A stretch of DNA of 64,000 nt from Oikopleura dioica (taxonomy: Eukaryota > Chordata > Appendicularia > Copelata > Oikopleuridae), in assembly GCA_907165135.1 (NCBI GenBank), contig OU015568.1, positions 15,697,208 to 15,761,207 of the forward strand. The letters are read 5' to 3'. The translations under genes and the position numbers were made by a program. Below the pieces are notes generated by a model. The model saw only the letters and a list, made by a program, of their open reading frames with translations. It did no database searches and was not told where the DNA came from. Shown here one piece after another: positions 21,028 through 34,500 of this stretch (positions are counted from its first letter, which is position 1; every line of letters starts with the position of its first letter).

Positions 21028-24000
21028 CTAAATTGAAATATCCTGGTTTCTATAAACCCGTTCCTCAGCTGCTTTTGGTTTGAGCGTAGTAGCAGACTGC
21101 ATTTCCGGCGGAGCGTTCTTGTGAGTCTTAAACACTACAAGCAGCACCACTAGAAGAAGTACAAATCCACAGAGTCCAATGACAATCCACCATTTTGCTT
21201 CTGCTGTTGTCAAAGCGTTGGTCAGGATGAGCTTCACTGATTTTGGTTCAACGATTTCGTCGCTGTCAAGGATCGGACTCGATATGATCATCTTATTGTT
21301 TTTCGTTATTTTGGTTGATGTTGTTTATTATTTACCTCGGATGTTATGGTGCTATTTTCTCGACACTCGGGAGTGTTCAGCTTCTTCATAAGATTGAAAT
21401 TGACTTCAACTTCGCTCAAGAGAGAAGGCAGAAGATCTTGTTCAGACTCAACTCTGATCGTCAACTTGCCATTTTCGCTTTCACAGGTTGGTTTTCGCAT
21501 TGTGAGGGTTCCAGAAACGACTCCATTTTCTTGTTTGCAAGGATTTTCGAAAATATAAGCTTCTGTTATTGTTGTGACGACGGCCAAGTTTCCGGCTTTG
21601 ACGGGACTGACGCCTGAAATCAAGGAAGAAACACTGATGCTGATGATTTCGGCTCCAGTTTCGTTATCATCTTTAAAATGATCGTTTACGATTTTTCGAT
21701 TTCAAAACCACTTACTGTCGACATTACACAACGAGCTATCAGGTGAGACGCTCAATCTCGCAGTATTCTTATCCAGCAATTTTTCTTGAACAACTGTAAT
21801 CGAAGAAGAGCACTCAGTGCCGCCGCAGTTTCTGATTTCTTGACATTTTCCGCAAGAAAAGAGCTTGGCTGAGTATCCAAGTTCTTTGCTTGTTCCATCT
21901 GCTTTGACGTCAAATGCGAAATTTGCTCTTTGGCGATCGCCCTCGTTCATCGCGAATCCAAGAGACTTGAAAATGCACTTGCGACCGAAGTAAGTGTTTC
22001 CACAGGAAGAATCATTTGGGCAAGCATCAACGTACCAGTCGTTATCGGAGGTCATGTCGAAGCTCAATTGCCTTGGCAGAAATTAATGATTGAGAATCAA
22101 ACAAAAACTACTCACCCTTCCTCGAACTCCATCATCAGAGAAGGTCGCATCAAAAGAGCATCATCCAATCTCACCGTCAATTGCCCATTCAACCGTTCAG
22201 CTGGTACATTGATACTCTTCACCGTCGTCTCTGTCTTGTCCATTTCGACATCGAGGTTGATTTTCGGCGTCTGAAAAAAATCAGAAACGTACGAAAAAAT
22301 AACTTACATTTGAGCCATCGCCTTCAATTTCCACAAAGTGTCTTGGAAGCCGACTCTTGCAGCCAAAAGTGTAGCCGAACATTTCTTGTTGATTTTTGAT
22401 GTTCAACTTAGCTTCGAAAACTGCTAGTTCAAAAGGACCTGTGTTGCAATCTTGAAGAACTTTGCTGATTTCAACCGAGATTTCTTCACAGAATTCTGAT
22501 GATCTTCTTGTTTTTATCTCGATTTTCTGCATAATGACATCTCCAACGAGTCTTGGGTCCAGCTGGATTGCGACTTCGACCGTAACAGAGTTCGGTGCCT
22601 CGACGGGTTTGTCAGTCAAACGCACACAGATTTCAGCTCGAAGTTGATTTGCTTCCCGATCAAGGACGGATTGATCGCCCCAGTAAAGCTCAAGCTTAAA
22701 CATCGGTTTCAAGTTGAATAAGTAAATCATATCAGATTCTCCAGCCGTGACAAAGAGTTGGTTATCTTCGCCAGTTTTGTATTTCATCTTCGATCCGAGA
22801 GCTTTGAAGTCCCCAGTTGGGGAGTATCCAGAGACTTCGCCAATATCAGTTTTGTCCAAAAGGCAAAAATCTTCAGCGGAGGCCTCATTAGCTGCTTTCA
22901 TCGTAAATTTGCCTCCGTAGATGAGATAGAGTTTGCCAAGTGAGTTGTTTTCATTGGCTGCATAGGGGGAGGAAATGACTACATCGTTGAATCCGTCACC
23001 GTCTTGGTCACCGACGTGTTCTATCGCAGATCCAAATCTTCCTTCTTGATCAACGCCGAGGAGAATTTTCGGATCGATGTCATCTAGCTTGCCATCTCGC
23101 TGGATATAGATAAAGATTCTGCCGATATCGTACTTTCGCTTCTCCGAGTAATGAGGAGCTCCGACAATCAGGTCATCAAGTCCATCGTTGTTGATATCAA
23201 TGACTTGAATCGCGAATCCAAATGACTCGTGAGAGAAAGTTCCGCAGACTCTTGTTCGTCTTGATTCGAGAGCTTCACTCGATTGTTGATAACTTTTGGG
23301 CATCTCTCCTCCCCATTCGTATTCTTGCTGCAATTTCAGAAAGTTGACGCATCCAGTTCTCTTGTGCTGGTCATTCAAACCACGATCTTCGACTTCTAGC
23401 AAGAAATCTTCGCCGCCAATATTGATCGAACCAACGTTTGAGCCCCTTCGTCCTCCAGCTTCTTTTCGTTTGATGAAGTCTGGTGTCATCGACTCGCTGG
23501 AATATTCTGGCTTTGAAAAGCTCAAGAACTTTTTCTTGGTGATGGATTTTTCGATTTGCTGCATTCCAGCGACCATCAGGAGAGCTTTGCTTGGGAACTC
23601 ACGGGTGTTGAATGCGAAGGTGTTTCCTTGATTGTGATTTTTCGGTGCTCCGACGAAGACGTTACTGTCGAATTCATTGATAGATGTTCCAAAGTGACAG
23701 CTCATGCTCATCATACCCTGGTCATAGTTTCGACCGTAGCGACCGTATTCTTGTGTGCCGTTTTTCCAGTAGATAGTCGGTAAACTATGACCGCCCGTGG
23801 GCAAGAGTGGGGTCAAATAAGTGAAACAAGGGGAGATCCAGTTGATGGCGGTGGAATCGATGTTTCCATTTTTAAGCCCGTCAATTTGGTCCTTGATGTT
23901 CTTGACATAATAACAAGACCCAATCGGGAAGTCGTGTCGTTCAACAGAGCTCTGCATGTCTTCAGTTTTCTTGAGAGTTCTGCATCTCGTCTCGCCTTCT

Positions 24001-24455
24001 TCCAAATCTTCATGATCGCGACGATCACACATCGCAGCCGCGGTAGCTCTAGGATCGCAAAACCAGAGAGCGCCAGAATCATCGACTTTAATTGTGGCGC
24101 CGAGAAATTTATTGTGTACCAAGAGGTTTTCCTCCCTTATTCCTCGAAAGATATTATTCATCAGCGTCCCCTGATCCGCCTCAAAGAGCAGCGGGCTTTC
24201 GTGGCAAGTCTCGCTTGTGCATTGTCTGTCGATTTCGTAACTGTAAACGCGACCTGTGTAGCCCGGCTGTACGTTGAATTTTGGAGCTCCAACGACTAAA
24301 TTGACCACTTCTTCGCCATTTTTCCTCTGAGTGAAAAAGTCGAAGCTCGCTCCGAACTTTGACCCTTCCTGGCTATTCGTCAGAGTCAGCTTTTCTGAAA
24401 ACACGGAAGACTCCAACCCAAGCACTGCGGAAAGTGCGAATATCATCGACCGCAT
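21028..24455 (-). CDS. Alpha-integrin-like transmembrane protein
   Basis: A long first exon (24455-about 22309) begins with a signal peptide (MRSMIFALSAVLGLESSVFS) and carries FG-GAP beta-propeller repeats with calcium loops DINNDGLDD and DQDGDGFND, and VVGAPKF/IVGAPHY blade motifs. Later exons (to 21028) hold the leg region with paired cysteines (CSSSITVV, CKQENG), a single membrane span (WWIVIGLCGFVLLLVVLLVV) and a short tail. Total is about 1,050 residues, usual for an integrin alpha chain. There is no inserted I domain. The membrane-proximal GFFKR motif, which clasps the beta subunit, is replaced by FKTHKN. It would act at the cell surface in matrix adhesion. It lies downstream of the NEK kinase on the same strand (286-base gap). 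Confidence 0.88.
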
Positions 24456-24741
24456 TTTCCGCGAAGAAAATCAAAAATCTCTTTCGTTTTTTCTCTATGC
24501 GCCTGTCAAATTTAATTTTTTGGTCAGTGCAAGCCATACATTTGTTAAATATTTGCCTTTCACTATTCATCGGCTCGAGTGTGTGCCTAGGGTCTTTACA
24601 TTTCAGCGCGCGGTTTTCATAAACTTCAGAAGATTGCTTTATGTGGCAATATGAAAAGTAACCAGAAAAAATAATTCAAGGAGATTGCTATTTATTTGTA
24701 AGATTGAAGTCTTTTATCTTCCATGTTCATTATCGAAAGGA

Positions 24742-27256
24742 TTATCGAATGTGCAAGTTTCCACAGTCATAAGCTGCCTGATTGAATTCATCCTCCGAAA
24801 TTTCGACTGCGTTTCGTGGCAAATTGCCGGTCCTTTCGTATTGAGCGTTTGCGGCATCGACGAATACTTTTTCGTTACTGATCAATTCTAAGGTAAGTTG
24901 GTAAAATAACTTTCAGCCATTCCACAACTCACCAACTTGATCTTCAATCCTGTCATTCACAAATTTCATGAAGCGTGTTCCATTCTTGAAAAAAAAAATC
25001 ATCAAGTGTCAAAAATGATTACAACTTTTGACGAAGAACGCCGTATTTTGAGCTCAATTGATGTTTGCCTGATCACTTCCAGATCAGCCGAGGTATCATG
25101 AAGTCGATGAAGCTCATTTTCAGAAATCGATCCATATTTTCTCTAAACAACTGTTACATCAAACACCATTTTTTACTCTACTTCTGGTGTGAAATCCATC
25201 TTGAAGTATCTATCGTTAATTGATATTTGCCGCCGAAACATGGGTTTTGGCGGAATTTTGGGCCTCCCTTGAATTGCATCACTTAGATCTCGTTGAAACT
25301 TGTCCAGTACTCCAGGCTCAAAGTTGTTCTTAATTCTTTCTTGAAGCCCCTAAATGTTAATCAGTATTTGAGCGTCAAATAACATGCTTGTCTTACTGCG
25401 AGATTGCGGTTAAGCTCGACTTCTTGCTCCGTAAGCATTCGATTTTTTTCGCCAAGGCTTCTTTGAGTACTGTTCCAATCATCGAATTTCTTTGTCAGGA
25501 GAGTTGTTCGTCTCATACGCTTTGAGCCAGCTCATTTTAAGGATTATTCTTATTCTAATCCTTTTAAAAAGCGTTCCTAATAATATTGTTCGCGACTTCG
25601 CGTCTTTCATGAATTGTCTGAAAATTGTGAAAAAAAATAAAGTTCTGCTTCTTTACCTGAGAATCGGATAATCGAAGATCGTCCGGCAACTGTCTTCCTA
25701 ATTCTGTGCTAGAATACAGGGATTTCTCCAAGTCAGCAACTTCAGCTTGCATAATGGAAATCAATCGCTTCGAGTAGTTGACTTCATTTTCCAGCTGTCT
25801 TCTGAGCTCTTGTTTCTCTCGGGTGAATTGATTCCCTTGTTCGTGATGGGCGTCGTAGGATTCTTTGAACTGACGTCTTTGGTTTTCCATTTCTTTATTA
25901 AAAAAGTAAAATGACGAGCTAAATACTAACCCTACCTCTTAATTTTTTTGGCAAATCGTCATGATTTGCTTTTGGCGTTCCAAAACAAATATCGTATTTT
26001 TCGTACGAAGACAACAAATTTGGAGATGAACCTATTCGCTGGGGCAGATCATGTTGTTCATGCTTAGTTTGCTCAGGAAGTGTACTCATGTGTCGAAGAG
26101 GAGGTTTTGACGGAAACTTGGAGGGTGTGGAATCGTAGCCGGGTTCCATTTTGTTTTTCAGTTTGTCGTAGATTGGCTTGACTCTGATATTTGTATTTTT
26201 CATTGATCAATTTGGCAGAAAAGAAACAACAGTACTTTATAATGAGAAACAAGCCTTGGATGCTCAAGAATCTGAGATGCAGTCGGTCGTTTCTTTCTCA
26301 ATTCGAAGCATCCCTTGATGATCTGATCAGCATCAACGCTGCCTTCTACCGGTTTGTATTCTAGCGCCTCGATTCGTTGCCCCATTTCTAATTCTACATT
26401 TTTCTTTTTCTTGACTTCATCGGTCAAAAATGGATGCTCGAGCATGATCAACTCGTAGAGAATGACTCCAGCTGCCCAGATGTCAGAATCACGACCAAAT
26501 TTAGCCTCTCCACCAGCGAAAAATTCGTAATGAACGTATGCGAGAGTACCACTTGCTATTTTTAAGGATATTAAAAGAAAGATGCATCAGAAGAAAAGAA
26601 ACAACTAAAACATATCCTGTTACAGTAGAAGTAACATCATCACCCAAGGTCTTGTTAAGTCCAAAATCTCCGAGCTTGCAAATGTTTTTATCCTTTTTGA
26701 AAAATATGTTTTCCGGCTTGATGTCGCGATGAATGATGTTCTTGCCGTGAATGTATTCTAAGGCCATGTTGATCTGAGTAAACCAGCCCCACAATTGATC
26801 ATCATGGAGTTTGACATCTAAATGGTTTCTCATTAGTGGCACAAAGAGAGTATCTTACTGTTCTCTTTTGCTGCATCAATTGTTTTTCTTAGATCTCCAC
26901 CTCCGCAGTACTCCATCACGATACGAAACTCTTTGATAGAATTCCCCATGAAAGAGTTGCATTCAAGCTCGTCCAAGTATCTCACGATATACGGATGGTT
27001 GAGGCTCTCTAGTACTTCAGCTTCTTTTTTCGCATTTTTGATTTCTCTCTCTCGTTCTTCTTTATCCTTACTCATTTTTATCTTTTTCACGACAACCTGT
27101 TGTCCATCTTATTTCAAAATATTATTAATAAAAAAACGTCAATAATTGACCTGTTAATCGCTTTGCCAGAACTACTTCACCAAATGCTCCTTTCCCCAGT
27201 GTCTGTATCTTCTTATACTTATGCCCATGCTCTTTGAAGAAATTTGCATCGAACAT
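24742..27256 (-). CDS. NEK-family (NIMA-related) protein kinase with coiled-coil tail
   Basis: Starts [20 protein letters not shown] and continues [13 protein letters not shown] (glycine loop), VVVKKIKM (catalytic lysine), [12 protein letters not shown], then [10 protein letters not shown] (catalytic loop) and DFGLNK (metal binding). The activation segment ends [12 protein letters not shown] rather than the usual GTPYYMSPE, so substrate handling may differ. [16 protein letters not shown] and [11 protein letters not shown] close the domain. After it come polar regions and coiled coils ([20 protein letters not shown]). The C-terminus near 24742 ends CGNLHIR. One intron, 26556-26616, requires a GA donor. 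NEK kinases act in mitotic entry, centrosomes and cilia. The exact NEK subtype is not resolved; NEK2-like is a guess from the kinase plus coiled-coil layout. Confidence 0.85.
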
Positions 27257-27851
27257 CGCAATTCAAAAACGGCTCAAAAATCTCCTTTAATTTTTTGGAG
27301 AATGGAATGGTCGACTTCAAATTATGCCAATATTTGCAATCTTGGCAAGAATCATGCGTTATTCCGTTAAAATTTAACACGATAACTTCTTCTTCTTCTT
27401 ATGAAACATTCGCAAATAGGACTAAGGCTCATCAAAGTGCCAAATACGCCTGCAATTCCTGCAAGAAAAAAACGAAAGTTCAATGTGAATATCTTTTTAT
27501 TGATGTATTCAAACAACAAGTGGCAGGTTTATGTTTGTAAATTGTAAAATAAGTGAAATTCTATTCATTCCTAATTTGATGATGTCGCCGATTCGGGCAC
27601 ACCTTGAAAGCTCATACGTCTCATTCTCAGATAATGGCCGAGTCCCCGCACAAAATTCGTCGAAATCGGGAACTCGTTGAATATATCCGTGTATATAAGT
27701 TTTTTATAAGGGAGTTAAATGCTTTTTATATCTTGCTTTTCATAATATGAACATGGATCTTTGAACGTCTGGAAAATATAACGAACTGGAAGAAAAGAAA
27801 ACATCATTTTTTCGGACACTTTTTTCAACGCGCATTTTGATCTTTTTGTGC
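27257..27851. other. Spacer between KAT8 and the NEK gene
   Basis: Roughly 600 AT-rich bases. A 98-codon plus-strand frame (27244-27540) overlaps the NEK start and has no splice or homology support. No RNA gene or repeat was recognised. Confidence 0.4.
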
Positions 27852-30351
<2,500 letters not shown>

Positions 30352-31052
30352 TCTGGAGACCATCGATTAAATCGTATTCTCGTAATTTTCGCGTTTTCTT
30401 TTTCCGTTCATGCGTTATTATCAAAAAGTTAAAATAACAATTTCCCCAAAAATAGCGGTTCTAGAGCTTTCTTTTCGAGCCGAAAAAAGGCGCCCGAAAA
30501 AGGGGAATTCTCTTTTCCGCGGCGAGAGTGGATCGATCGTCCGTTTTTCAAAGATTTTGAGAAAAAAAAAGCGCGGGCGATTTTTAACCGATCAGCGCGC
30601 GGCGCGGGCGAGCGAGATTTAACCCATTGGCGCAGGGAGAACGAGTGGGCAACACTGGCGTACGAGTTGAATTGAGGCCGCGAACGAACCAAGTTGCGAA
30701 AATTTAACTCTTCAGGAATGGGCGTAATTGAGAATGATTAATCGGTTAGTCACTTGATTACTCACTGATATCAGTGAATGAAAAATTCAAAAAGGGAATG
30801 ATAAGGGGCTTCTACTTAAGGGTAGAACCTAAGATATTGAAACAAAGCTAACCTGATTTCGATTTCATGTTTAAAAATTCAATCAATAAGTTGACAAATT
30901 TTCTCTATTGTGAAATATGGTAGAACATTCTATTCGTACTTTCGCTTAGTATATCTAGAAAAATACTAAATTAGTAAAATTAAATTTTATTTGTCAAAAT
31001 ACTCAATTTATCAAGTGAAAATCTCTTAGTAACAAAATTTATCCATGTCATC
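30352..31052. other. KAT8 promoter region and AT-rich spacer
   Basis: Directly upstream of the KAT8 start there is a GC-rich patch with GCGCGGCGCGGGCGAGCG (30595-30613), the most CpG-rich spot nearby and a plausible core promoter. From 30700 to 31050 the DNA is AT-rich without exon character. Confidence 0.35.
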
Positions 31053-31267
31053 CAGTGTAGAAAACCTGAGTTAGGATCTGAGAGTTTTTAATGAAAAGCC
31101 GCATAGCGGCTTTTTTTAAAAACGAAACCGCAAAGCAGATTTGCCAGAGTTAGAAATAATTTCGCAAAGCCGCTTTGCCGCTTCGTTATTTATAAAAGCC
31201 GTTACGCGGCTTTTTATTAGAGATATTTCAGACCCTGACTCAGTTTTTCTACACAGGTTCCTAAGAA
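31053..31267. mobile_element. MITE copy D (long form, left end truncated)
   Basis: 215 bp. The right end has the family terminus (TCTACACAGGTTCCTAAGAAC) and the left end starts inside it (CAGTGTAGAAAACCTGAG). The interior carries the same GCCGC/GCGGC hairpins as copy A (AAAGCCGCATAGCGGC near 31100). Confidence 0.85.
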
Positions 31268-31528
31268 CAATCTCTTTCGGTAAGAGTCTAACCTTGATGA
31301 TAAGCTGCGAATAAATTCTTCAGTGGTGGTGATAAAATTCATAGTCGGATAAAGTTCAGATTGGATTCTTCTGAAAAAATCGTGAATTTCGGAAGGTTTC
31401 GCGAATTGGAATTGAAAAGTGGCGCTTTGCCAAATTGGCGCTCTCAACAAATGAGGATCGCGCGCTGAGTCTTGAGACTGTTTCTCAGAAGAATCACGAG
31501 ATGGCTCCGAGGAAAAAATCAAAACCAA
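31217..31528 (-). CDS. Doubtful small gene divergent from EPG5
   Basis: A 103-codon minus-strand frame: MVLIFSSEPSRDSSEKQS, then a better-looking middle (IHDFFRRIQSELYPTMNF). Its last 16 residues come from MITE copy D, unless a donor at about 31299 (GTTAGA) removes them. The ATG lies 70 bases from the EPG5 start, head to head. No family is recognised. Confidence 0.28.
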   Translation of the reverse strand: MVLIFSSEPSRDSSEKQSQDSARDPHLLRAPIWQSATFQFQFAKPSEIHDFFRRIQSELYPTMNFITTTEEFIRSLSSRLDSYRKRLFLGTCVEKLSQGLKYL

Positions 31529-31598
31529 AACAATGAGGACAGAAATTTATTGAAGAAAACGTAAAATTAATTTAAATAATTTAAAAGAAAAAAAGAAG

Positions 31599-34500
31599 AT
31601 GAGCTCGTTTACTGAAGAAGAACGGGCGAATTTTCTCGCGGATTTTGAAAGAAAATATGAAGAGACAGACGAAACTATCGACGAAAAGATTAAAAATGTC
31701 GTCAGGTAAAAATCCATCTTTTTTTGCTTCAGATTTTCTTTTTTTTTCCTTTTTCAATAAATTCATTTTTAGATGGATGGGCGAGTCTCATTCCGCGGAA
31801 GAAAACCTAAAAGACAACGACGAGGAAGCCGAGCACGTCTTTGCCAAAATCCACCGAACCCGAAATTCCCAAATCTCCGTTTCCGCCGTCTGCGGCTGTG
31901 GCAAAACTGTAGAAGGAAAACGATGCTTTGAAAAGTGCCACTATTCGAATTCAAATGAAAGAAAACTTCGTGGCTTGTTGGGAAATGCGAGGGAATGGCT
32001 CAAAGAAAAGATCTCTTTCAATCAAGCACAAGCTTCAGAAGCAGTTAGTTCCTTGCGATTCGAGTTGGAGCTGAAAGAAAACGAAGAAAATCAAGTTTTT
32101 TGGAAAAAGATCAACTCGATCGTCAGAAACAGCGAAAAGCTCCAGGCGATTGGCCTGTCAGAGCAGTTGAAGTCCTGGTTTGTGAGATTAGTGCTAGCTC
32201 AGCGTTCGCATTTCTCGTTGCAGGATGAGTCGCAGATTTTATTTATTCTGACGAAATTGCCAGATGGTTGGGTGACATCCTGGGCGGCGAAATTGGCCAT
32301 GGTTCGACTTCCCATAGAGCCAGATCCTGGCCTTATCCAGCACTACCTCTTCCTCGTTGAACTGGTTCTTTGCTGCTTCAAAACTGAGCGGTCCCTCTCC
32401 TCAACCCCTATTCAAGAGAACAAGGAAGAAGAAGAGAACTCTCCGGAAGAACAGCTTCGCAACCAAAACTCGACTTCAGCCACTCCCTCCGTCGGTTCCA
32501 ATTCTTCGGAGACCTTTTCAGTCCTCGAAGACGAGGAAATCCTCGGCGGTCCTTTCGACCCCGAATCGCCACCAAAAGACCCCGCCGAGCCGATTACGAA
32601 ACCGAGTCTCGGGCCAAGCGATTTGATCGAACTCACGAGGCAATTACGGCTATCAGAAGCGATAGAACTCGATGTCATCGATTCCAACGCATTGATTGAT
32701 ATTTTCTGCCGATCGCTGGAAATTTACTCCGCTTCTTCTGCTTATTCACAGTACTGCTCTGTGATTTGCTCGTATTTGGAATGCGTCGTCAGAAAGTCGG
32801 CTCTATCGCCGAATATAGAGGAAATTATCCTCAAAACATCACAAAAATTGCTGAAAATCTCCCGCTTGAGCGTTCTATACAGCATTTCCGCCTTCCCACT
32901 TGAGCAACTCACGAGAAACGGTGTCAAACGAATGGTTAGTTTGTTCCTTTTTCCGAACGCGAAGATGGAGTCGCGACGAATGAAGATTTCAACCGAGCAG
33001 AAGCGCAGCTCGCGAATCTTCATCAAACCGAACTTTCCAATTACATCCGCGCCGCGAGCTGCTTTCTAAGAAAGATCGACTACCACGACGAAGAAATTCC
33101 AGATGAAATGGTCGCCCTGGTTTCTCCGTTGATCTCAGTCATGGTTAGGGTTTCTTTCGTTCTTTCTGCCACGAAACAGGATTTGCTCGACATTCGGCAG
33201 GACATTTTTGGAATGCTGATTGATCATCACCCGCCGATTTTAAGCCTGTTGATCATCTTTTTCTGCGATTCGATTGAAGAAATCGGGTTGGCAGGAATCT
33301 CATTCTTCGAAAATCTCCCATCGGAAGACTGGATTCCTGGATCAAATGATATTTCTATCATCAAGGACTTGATTTCTAACAATCCATACGACTCGCCAAG
33401 GTCCAAACTAGGCCAAGTACTGCTCAAATGTATCAACTTTGGCTACTCAGATGGCGAAACTAACATCGATCTGGCAACTCATCATGCGATTGCGAATATT
33501 TGCGTGACGGAGAGTCTGAAAATTTCCGAAACAAATCACAAAAGAAAGCTGCTTTCCAGGACGCAGGAAACGCTTGGTTTGGCAAAGCTGAAACTTCAGT
33601 ATCTAACACTCATGAATTCAACGATTTCAAAACTGTTGTTGAATAAATATCTCCGCGATGATTTCAAGGAGTTCAATCAGAACGAAGCGGTGGCAGTGGA
33701 GTCGTCGAGAAATCCTCTTTTAGGGAGCGCAGCGGTAAAATCTAGTGAAGATCTTGCTTCTGCGTACATTTTGTGCATTTCCAATGGAGAAAATGATCTA
33801 AACAACATTATTTCCTGCGGTAATCGCTGCATAGAAAAGCCAGAATCTGGTATTCTTGGCCTTCGTCTGTTGGAAATCGCCCTCAAAATGGTCTATTCAA
33901 TGGAGAATTCTTCTCTCCAAGAGCATCAGGCGAATTTATCTTCATTTATTCTCAAAACGATGGAGTACTCAGCTGACCAATGTCAAGCTCTAGTTTCTCA
34001 TTTGATCATGACATTCGATGGATTCTCCGCTTTCCTCATTCAAGTTCTATTCTCCAGCCCTTCAAACATCGAAAGCACGGGAGCGATTGGCATTCTCGAT
34101 ACGATTCTCAAGTATCACCTTTCCTACCCAGCCAACAATTCAGCGGAGAAAGTTCGTTGCTCCATCCGAAAAAGTCTGAAAGAATACGTTTCTCCTCCGC
34201 TCAATTCTCCTACGTCGCCAAAAACGAAATGGCAGTCATTTGCTTCAGCGTTTTCTCGAGTTGGCTTCACACAAAACGACCTCGACATCAAAATTCCAAA
34301 AAATTCATCTACCGTTGTCAAGCTCGAAGTTTTCCAGCAACTGGAGAATCTTTTCCGAGACCCATCGCTGGGCCATCTTCCTCTTTCACACGCGATTCGA
34401 GAAGAGCTCCTTGAAAACCCTTCGAAATCGATCGAAGAAATCAGTCAAGACATATTCAATCGCTTCAAAATTCAAGCTCCACTTTCATCCCTTCCAATTT

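Noticed and set aside
27244-27540. 98-codon plus-strand frame with several cysteines
   Set aside because: It overlaps the NEK start codon, has no acceptor or homology, and the cysteine spacing fits no finger.
30410-30692. Overlapping basic open frames in the KAT8 promoter
   Set aside because: A GC-rich promoter patch gives Arg-rich frames on both strands; no further support.
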